Shown here: positions 1-7,954 of the stretch, in pieces
How the letters are laid out: each line of letters opens with the position of its first letter
Position numbering within the stretch: position 1 is the first letter of the stretch
Program-made: the position numbers and the translations under genes
Notes under the pieces: generated by a model
What the model saw: only the letters and a program-made list of their open reading frames with translations
Database searches by the model: none
What the model was told of the DNA's origin: nothing
NCBI GenBank assembly: GCA_035297265.1
Contig: DATGZH010000024.1
Location: forward strand, 13,145 to 77,144
Origin: DATGZH01 sp035297265
GTDB lineage: Bacteria > Actinomycetota > Acidimicrobiia > Acidimicrobiales > RAAP-2
Length of the DNA stretch: 64,000 nucleotides
Reading direction: 5' to 3'

Positions 1-3000
1 TGCCGGACGCCTTCGTGCGACGCCTCCCGCTCGACCGGGGGTTTGGCGCCGCGGCCAACGAGGTGCTGGGCATGGTGGAGGGGGCGGCGTTCTTCCTCTT
101 CTGCCACGACGACTGCCGGGCCGCTCCCGACGCGGTGCACGTGATGGTCGGGGAGTCCTACCGGTCCAACGCCGGCGTCGTGACACCGAAGATGCTGCGC
201 GTCGACGACCCTTCGGTCCTCCTGCACGTCGGGATGGCCGCCGACAAGACCGGTGCGGTGGTCGACCGGGTGCAGCCCGGCGAGGTGGACCAGGGCCAGC
301 ACGACTCGGTGCGCGACGTCTTCATCGCCCCCGGCGGCTTCACCCTCGTGCGAGCCGACCTCTTCGAGCAGCTGGGCGGCTTCGACCCGACGATCGTGGC
401 CCTGGGGGAGGACCTCGACCTCTCGTGGCGGGCCCATGTGGCCGGGGCCCGGGTGGTCGTGGCCCCGGAGGCGAAGGTGTACCACGCCGAGCTCGTGGCC
501 GGCGGGGCCCGCGAGGTCGCCTGGGGCCCCGACGGCGAGCCCCCGCCGCCGTTGGCCGAGCTGCAGCGGCGTCACGAGCTGCGGGCGGTGCTCAAGTGCT
601 ACGGACGCTTCCACCGCCTGCGGGTGGTGCCGCAGCTGCTCTTCTTGAATGCCGGCGAGTACGTCGTGGCCCGCGTGGCCCGGGACCGCGACCGGGCCGC
701 GGTGATCATCGCAGCCTGGCGCTGGAACCTGGCCCACCGCAAGCAACTGCGCGAGCTCCGCCGATCGCTCCGCGCCGTGCGGGTGCTGTCCGACAGCGAC
801 GTCCGGCGCATGCAGCTGCGGGGCAGCGCCCGCCTCTCCACCTACACGTCGCGCCTCGTACACCAGGGCTACGACACGGCGCACGCGCGGACGGCCGAAT
901 CGGCGACGGACGATGACGCCGAGCCGGTCCTCACCGGCAGCGTCGGCCTGGCGTTCTCCGAGGATGCCGACTTCGACGAGCTGGACGACCTCGGCCGGCG
1001 CTCCGGGCGCGACCGTTTCGGCCGGCGACGGCGTCGCCCGTTCCTCTCGCGGCGGCGCTCGCGCCTCGTCGTCTGGCTCGTCGCCACCCTCGTGCTCCTC
1101 ATCGGCACCCGGAACATCCTCGCCGCGCATCTGCCCCTCATCGGCCAGTACCTGCCACCGCTCGACTGGTCGGCCAGCTGGCACCAATTCTTCTCGCCGT
1201 GGCAGACGCCGGGGGTGGGCACCACCGCCCCGGCCGCCCCGGCCTTCGCCGTCCTCGGCACCGTCGGCACCGTGCTCCTCGGGGCCATGGGGCTCACCCA
1301 GAAGGTGCTGGTCCTGGCCTGCTTCCCCGTCGGCGCGATGGGCCTCTCCCGGCTGCTCCGGCCCTTCGTCTCGCCCCGGGCCCGGCTGGCCGGCGCCCTC
1401 GGCTACCTCGGGCTGGCCCTCGCCTACAACAGCCTGGCCGAGGGGCGCTGGGACGGCCTCGTGGCCTACGCCGTCGTGCCCTGGGTCCTCGTCCGGCTGG
1501 CCCGGGCCGGCGGGGCCCCGCCCTTCGGTCTCGAGGGGGCGGGGTGGCGGACCACCCTCCTCGGCCAGATGGTCACCCTCGGCGTGGTCGAAGCCGTGGC
1601 CGTGGCTTTCGCCCCGGGCGTGGCGCCGCTCGTCCTCCTCTGTTCGTTGGGGCTGGCCGTCGGCTCCTACGTGATGGGCAACGGCCGCGGCGCCGGCCGG
1701 ACGCTGGCCGTCGGGGCCGGGGCGACGGTCGCCGCCGCCGTCCTGCTCTTCCCGTGGGTGGTGGGCACCCTCCTCGCCGGGCGCGGCGCGGTCAACGTCT
1801 TCGGGCTGCCCGCGTCGCCGTCGGGCACGGTCGGCTGGTCGGCCCTCGTGCGCTTCGCCGTCGGCCCGACCGGGGGATCGCCGCTCGGCTGGCTGCTCGT
1901 GCTGGCCGCCCTGCTCCCGCTCGTCATCGGTCGTCATGCCCGCCTGGCCTGGGCCGGCCGCTTCTGGACGCTCGCGTGCGGCTCGTGGTTCCTCGCCTGG
2001 CTCGTGTCACGGGGCTACACCGGGGCCTTCGCCCCGCCGGTCCAGGTGCTGCTGGCGCCGGCGGCGGCCGGGGTGGCCGCGGCCCTCGGGCTCGGCGTGG
2101 CCGCCTTCGAGCAGGACCTCGCCGGCTATCACTTCGGCTGGCGCCAGGTGTTGAGCGCGGTGACGGTGGTCGTCGCCCTCGTCGGCCTGGCCCCCGTGGC
2201 CGCCGAGGCGGCCAACGGCCGTTGGGGGATGCCGGCCGCCGGCTACGCCAGCTCCCTCGGGTTCCTGGGCCAGGGTGCCGCGACCCCCTACCGGGTGCTG
2301 TGGCTCGGCAACCCCCGGGCCCTCCCGCTCGGCGGCTGGTCCATGCAGTCCGGCCTGGCCTACGGCACGTCGGTCGGGGGCGTGCCCGACGGCACCGACA
2401 CCTGGGCCCCTGCCGGCGCCGGTCCGACCGTCCGTCTGGCCACGTCGGTGGAGCTCGCCCGGGAGGGTCTCACGACCCACCTGGGCCGGTTGCTCGCCCC
2501 CGCCGCGGTGCGCTACATCGTGGTCGTCGAGAACCTGGCCCCCTCGCTCGGGGGCCTCCAGTCCTCGGCGTCGTTCCCGACGCCGCCCGACCTCGTGCCG
2601 ACGTTGCTCGGCCAGCGCGACCTCCTCCAGGTGCCGACCGGCGACTCATCGTTCGACGTGTTCTTGAACACCGCCACCTTGCCGCTGCGCGCCGCGCGTG
2701 CGACCGGTCCGGTCACGCTCACGCGGAGCGTGCCGGCGGCCAACGACCTCACCGGCTGGCAGCCGGCCCTGCCGGCCGGGGCCGGTCCCTCGTCGTGGAG
2801 CGGCCCGCTCTCGACCGGCACGGCCTACGCCGGCTACGCGCCGGCCGGCGGCTGGACGCTCCAGGTCGGCGGCAAGACCGTGCCGATGCGGAGCGCCTTC
2901 GGCTGGGCCGCGCAGTACCCGGTGGCCGCGGCGGGCCCGGCCAGCCTCCACTTCGACGGGAGCCCGCTCGTGCCGCTCGCCGTCACGCTCGAGGTCCTCG

Positions 3001-3143
3001 GTTGGCTGGCCCTGGCCGTGGCCCTCCTCTGGCGGGCCAGCTGGGTCGAGAACTGGCGGGCCCGGCGAGACGAAGCCCGGTCCGACAAGGCAACGGCCGA
3101 TGAGCGGACGCCGGCCGCCGCCCTCGCCGGGGGGGAAAGGTGA
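1..3143 (+). CDS. Giant membrane glycosyltransferase, family 2 (5' end outside the window)
   Basis: The reading frame is open from the first bases, so the N-terminus and probably part of the nucleotide-binding fold lie upstream. The visible start is the second half of a GT2 (GT-A) domain: an acidic HDDC motif near 110 bp, then GEDLDLSWR near 405-430 bp, typical of the acceptor and catalytic-base region. After about 350 residues comes a basic linker and a long hydrophobic part with many membrane segments (about 1060-2200 bp), an extracytoplasmic domain, and a last membrane helix near 2980-3040 bp. This GT2-plus-membrane architecture next to a DUF5719 gene is common in Actinomycetota, where it is linked to envelope glycan synthesis. 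The stop overlaps the next start (GTGA), so the two are co-translated. Sugar donor and acceptor cannot be read from the sequence. Confidence 0.85.
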   Translation, partial: PDAFVRRLPLDRGFGAAANEVLGMVEGAAFFLFCHDDCRAAPDAVHVMVGESYRSNAGVVTPKMLRVDDPSVLLHVGMAADKTGAVVDRVQPGEVDQGQHDSVRDVFIAPGGFTLVRADLFEQLGGFDPTIVALGEDLDLSWRAHVAGARVVVAPEAKVYHAELVAGGAREVAWGPDGEPPPPLAELQRRHELRAVLKCYGRFHRLRVVPQLLFLNAGEYVVARVARDRDRAAVIIAAWRWNLAHRKQLRELRRSLRAVRVLSDSDVRRMQLRGSARLSTYTSRLVHQGYDTAHARTAESATDDDAEPVLTGSVGLAFSEDADFDELDDLGRRSGRDRFGRRRRRPFLSRRRSRLVVWLVATLVLLIGTRNILAAHLPLIGQYLPPLDWSASWHQFFSPWQTPGVGTTAPAAPAFAVLGTVGTVLLGAMGLTQKVLVLACFPVGAMGLSRLLRPFVSPRARLAGALGYLGLALAYNSLAEGRWDGLVAYAVVPWVLVRLARAGGAPPFGLEGAGWRTTLLGQMVTLGVVEAVAVAFAPGVAPLVLLCSLGLAVGSYVMGNGRGAGRTLAVGAGATVAAAVLLFPWVVGTLLAGRGAVNVFGLPASPSGTVGWSALVRFAVGPTGGSPLGWLLVLAALLPLVIGRHARLAWAGRFWTLACGSWFLAWLVSRGYTGAFAPPVQVLLAPAAAGVAAALGLGVAAFEQDLAGYHFGWRQVLSAVTVVVALVGLAPVAAEAANGRWGMPAAGYASSLGFLGQGAATPYRVLWLGNPRALPLGGWSMQSGLAYGTSVGGVPDGTDTWAPAGAGPTVRLATSVELAREGLTTHLGRLLAPAAVRYIVVVENLAPSLGGLQSSASFPTPPDLVPTLLGQRDLLQVPTGDSSFDVFLNTATLPLRAARATGPVTLTRSVPAANDLTGWQPALPAGAGPSSWSGPLSTGTAYAGYAPAGGWTLQVGGKTVPMRSAFGWAAQYPVAAAGPASLHFDGSPLVPLAVTLEVLGWLALAVALLWRASWVENWRARRDEARSDKATADERTPAAALAGGER

Positions 3144-4618
3144 GCGAACCGACCGCCACCGGCGGGCCCCGGCCGCGGCCGCGCCAGATTCCCCGCTTCG
3201 GCATCGCCCTCGTGGTGGCGGGCACGCTCGTGGGCGTCGGCCTGATCGACCACGCGCTCACCCCGCCGTCGAGCCCCGCCGCCGCCGCGCCGGTTGTGGC
3301 GCAGGCCGCACCGGTCGGGGCGGAGTCGTCGTCGTGGTACTGCGTCGGCGGCACGGGGCCGAGCGGGGGATCGCCGCCGATCGTCGACCTCGTCAACAGC
3401 TCGTCGGTGCCGGTGTCGGGCACCGTCACCGCGATCGGCGACCCGGCGGCGAGCGCCTCTTCACCGGTGACCGTCCCGGCCCACGGCCAGGTGTCGGTGT
3501 CACCGGCCCAGCTGGTCGGGTCGACCCAGTTCGTGGCGGCCGACGTCGACCTCGAGGGCGGCGGGGTCGTGGCCAGCGAGTCGGTGGCCGGGCCGACCGG
3601 CTGGGCCCAGACGCCCTGTGCCAGCAACGCCGCCACCAGCTGGTACTTCGCCGCGGGGGACACGAGCACCGCCTACGACTTCCTGTCCCTCTACAACCCC
3701 GACAGCACGCCGGCCGTCGTCGACCTCACGTTCGTCATCGGCTCGAAGGTCACGAGCCCCACGCCGTTCCAGGGGCTGATCGTCCCGCCCGGGCGGCTGG
3801 TCGTGGCCGGCGTCGACTCCTACGTCCAGGAGGAGCCGCAGGTGGCCACGGTGGCCACCGCCCGCTCCGGGCGGGTCGTGGCCGCCCAGCTCCTCCAGTA
3901 CGACGACAACGGGCTGACCGGGCTGAGCGTGGCCACGGGGACGCCCGTCGCCGCGCCGCGCTGGTCGTTCCCGCGCTCGAACGACGTGAGCGGCGGGTCG
4001 ACGATGTTCGAGGTCTTCAACCCGGGCACCGCGTCAGCGCACGTGACGGTGCGCCTCCGCCTGCCTTCGGGGCCGGTGGCCCCCCTCCGTCAGGTGGTGC
4101 CGCCGGCCAGCACCTGGACCCTCGACGCCTCGAGCCTGACCCGGCTGCCGGCCAACACCGACTACGCCGCGAGCTTCAGCACCGCCGGGGGCCCCGGGGT
4201 GGTGGTCTGGCGGTTGGCCTCGGCCCCGGCGGCCTCCGTCGCCCCGCAGTGGGGGGCGGTGCCCGGGGTGGCCGAGGGCCCGCCGGCCACCTCCTACGTG
4301 CTGCCCGCGGCGGGCACGCCCGCCCTCCCCGCCACGACCGGCGCGGCGCCGGTCGGCCTCGGCCTCTTGAACAGCGGGACGGCGCCGGCCGTGGTGTCGA
4401 TCGACGTGTACGGCGCCCACGGTCCGACCCCTCTCGCCGGCAGCCCCGTGCACCTCGACGCCGGGGCCTTCACGGTCATCCAGGGCTCGTCGCTGCCGCC
4501 GACCGACGCCCTCCTCGTGACGTGCCACGAGGAGGGGGTGTCGGTGATGGAGGACTTCGTCCCGGCGGGCATGGCCGGCCTCGTGGCGCAGCCGGGGGTG
4601 GCGCTGACGCCGCCCTGA
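3140..4618 (+). CDS. DUF5719-like membrane-anchored extracytoplasmic protein
   Basis: A protein of 492 residues starting at a GTG inside the stop of the upstream glycosyltransferase. A short basic N-terminus is followed by one hydrophobic helix (about residues 17-38) and then an Ala/Pro/Val/Thr-rich region predicted outside the membrane, with repeated beta-strand-like blocks. Size, topology and position directly after the giant GT2 match the DUF5719 proteins of Actinomycetota, whose role is unknown. I assign the family from context and composition rather than from a catalytic motif. It is most likely a partner of the glycosyltransferase at the outer face of the membrane. It ends 22 bp before the convergent ftsH stop. 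Confidence 0.7.
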   Translation: MSEPTATGGPRPRPRQIPRFGIALVVAGTLVGVGLIDHALTPPSSPAAAAPVVAQAAPVGAESSSWYCVGGTGPSGGSPPIVDLVNSSSVPVSGTVTAIGDPAASASSPVTVPAHGQVSVSPAQLVGSTQFVAADVDLEGGGVVASESVAGPTGWAQTPCASNAATSWYFAAGDTSTAYDFLSLYNPDSTPAVVDLTFVIGSKVTSPTPFQGLIVPPGRLVVAGVDSYVQEEPQVATVATARSGRVVAAQLLQYDDNGLTGLSVATGTPVAAPRWSFPRSNDVSGGSTMFEVFNPGTASAHVTVRLRLPSGPVAPLRQVVPPASTWTLDASSLTRLPANTDYAASFSTAGGPGVVVWRLASAPAASVAPQWGAVPGVAEGPPATSYVLPAAGTPALPATTGAAPVGLGLLNSGTAPAVVSIDVYGAHGPTPLAGSPVHLDAGAFTVIQGSSLPPTDALLVTCHEEGVSVMEDFVPAGMAGLVAQPGVALTPP

Positions 4619-4640
4619 CGGGCCGGCGGTCAACCCTCGC

Positions 4641-6869
4641 TCAGCGGGGCTTCTCTTTCTGCGGCGCCGGCCATTGGGGCGGCGGCCACTGGGGCGGCGG
4701 CCACTGGGGCGAGGCGTCCTCGGCCTGGCCGCCCTGCACGGGCACCTGGGGCGGCGGCCACTGCTGCGGCGGCGGCCACGACGGAGCGGAGGCGCCCTGC
4801 GGGTCACCGGCCCCGACCGGTGCGGGCGCCTCGACGTCCCCTCGGTCGGACTCGGCCACCTTCCCGTCGGTCGGCTCGCCGACTGCGGCCACCTCGACGG
4901 TCTTGGCCTCGGTCCCGTCGCCGTTCGTCGCGGCCTTGCGGCCGTTCCCGTTGAAGTGCGGGACGGCCTTGGCCCCCGTCACGTGGACCGGGCCGCCGTG
5001 GGCCTGGTCGACCAGCTGGCGGACCGCCTCGCCGTCGACCGTCTCCTGCTCGAGGAGGGCCTGGGCGAGGGCGTCGAGCCCGTCGCGATGCTGGCTCAGG
5101 AGGTCGATGGCCCGCTCCTCTTGCTCCCGGAGGATCCGCTCCACCTCGTCGTCGATCACCCGGCTCGTGTCCTCGGAGTAGTCGCGGGTGTGCATGAGGT
5201 CCTCGCCCAGGAAGACCTGCCCCTGGGAGCCCCAGGCCATCGGCCCGATCTCCTCGCTCATGCCCCATTCGCGGACCATCTTCCTCGCCAGCTCGGTGTT
5301 GCCGACGAGGTCGTTGGCCGCACCGGTGGAGAGGTCGCCGTAGACGAGGAGCTCGGCCACCCGGCCGCCCATGCGCACGCAGAGGGTGTCCTCGATGTGC
5401 TGGCGCGGGTAGATGTGGCGCTCCTCCATCGGGAGCTGCTGGGTGACGCCGAGGGCCATGCCGGTCGGGAGGATCGTCACCTTGTGCACCGGGTCGGCCT
5501 CTTCGAGGACGTAGGCGAGCACGGCGTGGCCCGCCTCGTGGTAGGCGACGCGCTCCTTCTCCGAATCCGAGAGGGCCAGGCTCTCGCGCCGCTGCCCCAT
5601 GAGCACCCGGTCACGCGCCGTCTCGAAGTCGGCCATGTCGATGGTCACACTGCCCCGGCGCACGGCGTGCAGCGCGGCCTCGTTCACGAGGTTGGCGAGG
5701 TCGGCTCCGCTCATGCCCGGTGTGCCCCGGGCCACGAGCTCGAGGTCGACGTCGGGGCCGATGCGCTTGCCCTTGCAGTGGACCTGGAGGATGGGCAGGC
5801 GCTCCTCGAGGTCGGGGAGGGGCACGACGATCTGGCGGTCGAAGCGACCGGGGCGCAGCAGGGCCGGGTCCAAGATGTCGGGCCGGTTGGTGGCCGCGAT
5901 GACCACGACGCCCTCGGCCGGGTCGAAGCCGTCCATCTCCGACAGCATCTGGTTGAGCGTCTGCTCGCGCTCGTCGTGGCCCCCGCCGAGGCCCGCCCCG
6001 CGCTTGCGGCCGATCGAGTCGATCTCGTCCACGAAGACGATGGCCGGTGACTGCTTGCGCGCCGTCTGGAAGAGGTCGCGCACCCGGCTGGCCCCGACGC
6101 CCACGAACATCTCCATGAAGTCCGAGCCGCTCACCGAGAGGAAGGGAACCCCGGCCTCACCGGCCACCGCCCGGGCGAGGAGGGTCTTGCCGGTGCCCGG
6201 CGGGCCGACGAGGAGGACGCCCTTCGGGATCTTGGCCCCGATCTCCTTGAAGCGCCCCGGCGTCTTCAAGAAGTCGACGACCTCGCTGATCTCCTGCTTG
6301 ACCCCGTTGTAGCCGGCGACGTCGGAGAAGGTGGTCGAGGGCCGGTCGGCGCTGAAGAGGCGGGCCCGCGACCGACCGATCGACATGATGCCCGACATCT
6401 GGCCCCGGGCCTGCCGGGACACGAAGTAGAACATCCCGCCGATGAGGAGGAAGAAGAAGAGGTAGGGCAGCCAAGTCGAGAGCAGGTTGGAGGGCGTGGA
6501 GAAGGTGACGTCCACTCCCTTGGCCTGCATCTCGTGGACGTCCTGGGGGATCGGCGGGTTGGGCCCGCTCACCGTGTACGCCGTCCCGTCCTTCAGCTTG
6601 CCCGTGATGGTGCCCGACGAGTTGTCGACGTTGGCCGAGGCCACCTGGCCGCTCTTCACGTCGTTCAGGAGCGTCGAGTACGAGAGGCTCTTCGAGCTCG
6701 AGCGCGGGAGGAGGGAGGGGACGATCAGGATGGCCAGGACCGCCACGATGAGGACGGTCCAGATCCAGCGCCAGCTCTGTTCGCCGCCGGAGGGGGTCTG
6801 CTGGCCGCCGGGACCGGGGGTGGGCGGGCGCGAAGGGGAGCGGTCGGGCCGCTGCGGGCTCACTGCCAC
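4641..6869 (-). CDS. ftsH: ATP-dependent zinc metalloprotease FtsH
   Basis: Membrane-bound AAA+ protease that extracts and degrades membrane and some soluble proteins. Visible in order: an N-terminal membrane helix (residues about 36-54), an extracytoplasmic segment, a second helix (about 133-150), Walker A GPPGTGKT (222-229), the pore loop FVGVG (255-259), Walker B ending in DEID (281-284), the second region of homology with GRFDRQ, the zinc site HEAGH (444-448), and the later STGAANDL segment supplying the third zinc ligand. The core is complete and should be active. The start is GTG; the nearby ATG is out of frame and stops at once. The tail after about residue 600 is unusual: a basic/acidic linker ending in Trp/Pro/Gln pentapeptide repeats. 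It is divergent from the CPBP protease gene. Confidence 0.97.
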   Translation of the reverse strand: MAVSPQRPDRSPSRPPTPGPGGQQTPSGGEQSWRWIWTVLIVAVLAILIVPSLLPRSSSKSLSYSTLLNDVKSGQVASANVDNSSGTITGKLKDGTAYTVSGPNPPIPQDVHEMQAKGVDVTFSTPSNLLSTWLPYLFFFLLIGGMFYFVSRQARGQMSGIMSIGRSRARLFSADRPSTTFSDVAGYNGVKQEISEVVDFLKTPGRFKEIGAKIPKGVLLVGPPGTGKTLLARAVAGEAGVPFLSVSGSDFMEMFVGVGASRVRDLFQTARKQSPAIVFVDEIDSIGRKRGAGLGGGHDEREQTLNQMLSEMDGFDPAEGVVVIAATNRPDILDPALLRPGRFDRQIVVPLPDLEERLPILQVHCKGKRIGPDVDLELVARGTPGMSGADLANLVNEAALHAVRRGSVTIDMADFETARDRVLMGQRRESLALSDSEKERVAYHEAGHAVLAYVLEEADPVHKVTILPTGMALGVTQQLPMEERHIYPRQHIEDTLCVRMGGRVAELLVYGDLSTGAANDLVGNTELARKMVREWGMSEEIGPMAWGSQGQVFLGEDLMHTRDYSEDTSRVIDDEVERILREQEERAIDLLSQHRDGLDALAQALLEQETVDGEAVRQLVDQAHGGPVHVTGAKAVPHFNGNGRKAATNGDGTEAKTVEVAAVGEPTDGKVAESDRGDVEAPAPVGAGDPQGASAPSWPPPQQWPPPQVPVQGGQAEDASPQWPPPQWPPPQWPAPQKEKPR
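4661..4770. repeat. 15-bp tandem repeat encoding the Pro/Gln/Trp tail of FtsH
   Basis: Near-perfect 15-bp units built on GGCGGCGGCCACTGG run in register with the ftsH frame and encode PPPQW pentapeptides at the C-terminus. Two units are almost identical (about 4680-4710); diverged copies follow to about 4770. Because the length is a multiple of three, copy-number change would alter the tail without breaking the gene. Confidence 0.8.
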
Positions 6870-6938
6870 ATGCTATGCGCCGACCTAGCGAAACAGGTAC
6901 CGCAGGCGGGCCGCCCGATCGGCGAAGAAGCCGAGCAC

Positions 6939-6944
6939 TAACGT
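6939..6944 (+). promoter_or_regulatory. Candidate -10 element placed for a leaderless transcript
   Basis: TAACGT ends seven bases before the ATG of the CPBP gene, the spacing expected when transcription starts at the start codon. There is no ribosome binding site in front of that ATG and no clear -35. The six-base match alone is weak; the support is its position and similar arrangements at 37294 and 45377. Confidence 0.35.
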
Positions 6945-6951
6945 TGCCCCG

Positions 6952-7929
6952 ATGCCCCAACCTGGGGAAAGCGAGTCGCCCCCCTCCGACGCGCCGGCCC
7001 CCGGCCGCACCTATCCGCCCAGCTCCGACGGGGCGGGCACGCCGCCTTTTCTCGTGGCGGCCGGGTTGGACCACGACCCCGACGAGTCGCCCGTCGCGGC
7101 GGAGGGGGACCTGGCTGGCCCTCCGAGCGGACCGTTCCTGGACCAGCCCGGCGCGGTGCCCCGGGACCGGGCCGACGCCGGCACGTGGCTCCTCTTCGCC
7201 GTGGTCGGCTTCCTCGTCGGCTCGGTGGTCGGGCTCCTCTTCGCCGCCCTGGCGGCCGAGCTGGCCGGGCAGGGCAGCCACCTGGCCGAGATCGCCAAGC
7301 TGTCGGCCCCGCCGGAGTGGTACGTGGCGGCGTCGCTCGTCGGCCTCTGGGTCGGGTTCATCGTCGGTCCCTGGCTGGCCAGCCGCTTCCGGGGGACGCG
7401 ACGCTTCGCCGCCGACCTCGGGCTCCGCTTCCGGCTGGTCGACCTCTGGGGTGTGGCCGTCGGCCTCCTGGGTCAGCTGCTCGTCGACCTCATGTACGCC
7501 CCCTTCCACCACCACCACAACTTCACCAAGAACTTCAATGCCCCGACCACCCGCCTGACCGGGGCCTCCCACGGGGGCGGCTTCGTCGTGATCGCCCTGC
7601 TCACGGTGGTCGGCGCCCCGTTCTTCGAGGAGCTGTTCTTCCGCGGGCTCTTGCTCCGGGGCCTCGTCCGGGTCTGCACGCCGGCCCGGCGGGGACGCTC
7701 CCTCGGTCGGACGTTCGGCGTGGTCGCCGCGGTCCTCCTCGACGGCCTGCTGTTCGGCCTGGCCCACGGCGAGCTGGTGCAGCTGGCCGGCCTGGCCGCC
7801 TTCGGGATGATCCTCGCCGTCGTCTCCTACCGGACCGGACGGCTGGGCATGAACATGGTGGCCCACGCCACCTTCAACTTGGCGGCGGTGCTCACGATCG
7901 CCGGCGACCGCAGCGTGGTCTTCCATTGA
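6952..7929 (+). CDS. CPBP family intramembrane glutamic protease
   Basis: A 325-residue membrane protein. About 60 residues of Pro/Ser/Asp-rich cytoplasmic N-terminus precede the first helix; several helices follow. The signature is present: EELFFRG with the paired glutamates at about residues 226-227 and Arg 231, then LAHG with His 272, then a third conserved region NMVAHATFN. These are the catalytic and structural residues of the CAAX-protease/bacteriocin-processing (Abi) family, so activity is plausible. Substrates in this family range from prenylated proteins to anti-sigma factors, and nothing here picks one. The ATG has no Shine-Dalgarno but sits seven bases after a -10-like TAACGT. The next gene begins 25 bp downstream, suggesting one transcript. 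Confidence 0.9.
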   Translation: MPQPGESESPPSDAPAPGRTYPPSSDGAGTPPFLVAAGLDHDPDESPVAAEGDLAGPPSGPFLDQPGAVPRDRADAGTWLLFAVVGFLVGSVVGLLFAALAAELAGQGSHLAEIAKLSAPPEWYVAASLVGLWVGFIVGPWLASRFRGTRRFAADLGLRFRLVDLWGVAVGLLGQLLVDLMYAPFHHHHNFTKNFNAPTTRLTGASHGGGFVVIALLTVVGAPFFEELFFRGLLLRGLVRVCTPARRGRSLGRTFGVVAAVLLDGLLFGLAHGELVQLAGLAAFGMILAVVSYRTGRLGMNMVAHATFNLAAVLTIAGDRSVVFH

Positions 7930-7954
7930 CCGGCCGGCCGACCGTTCTTCGCCC

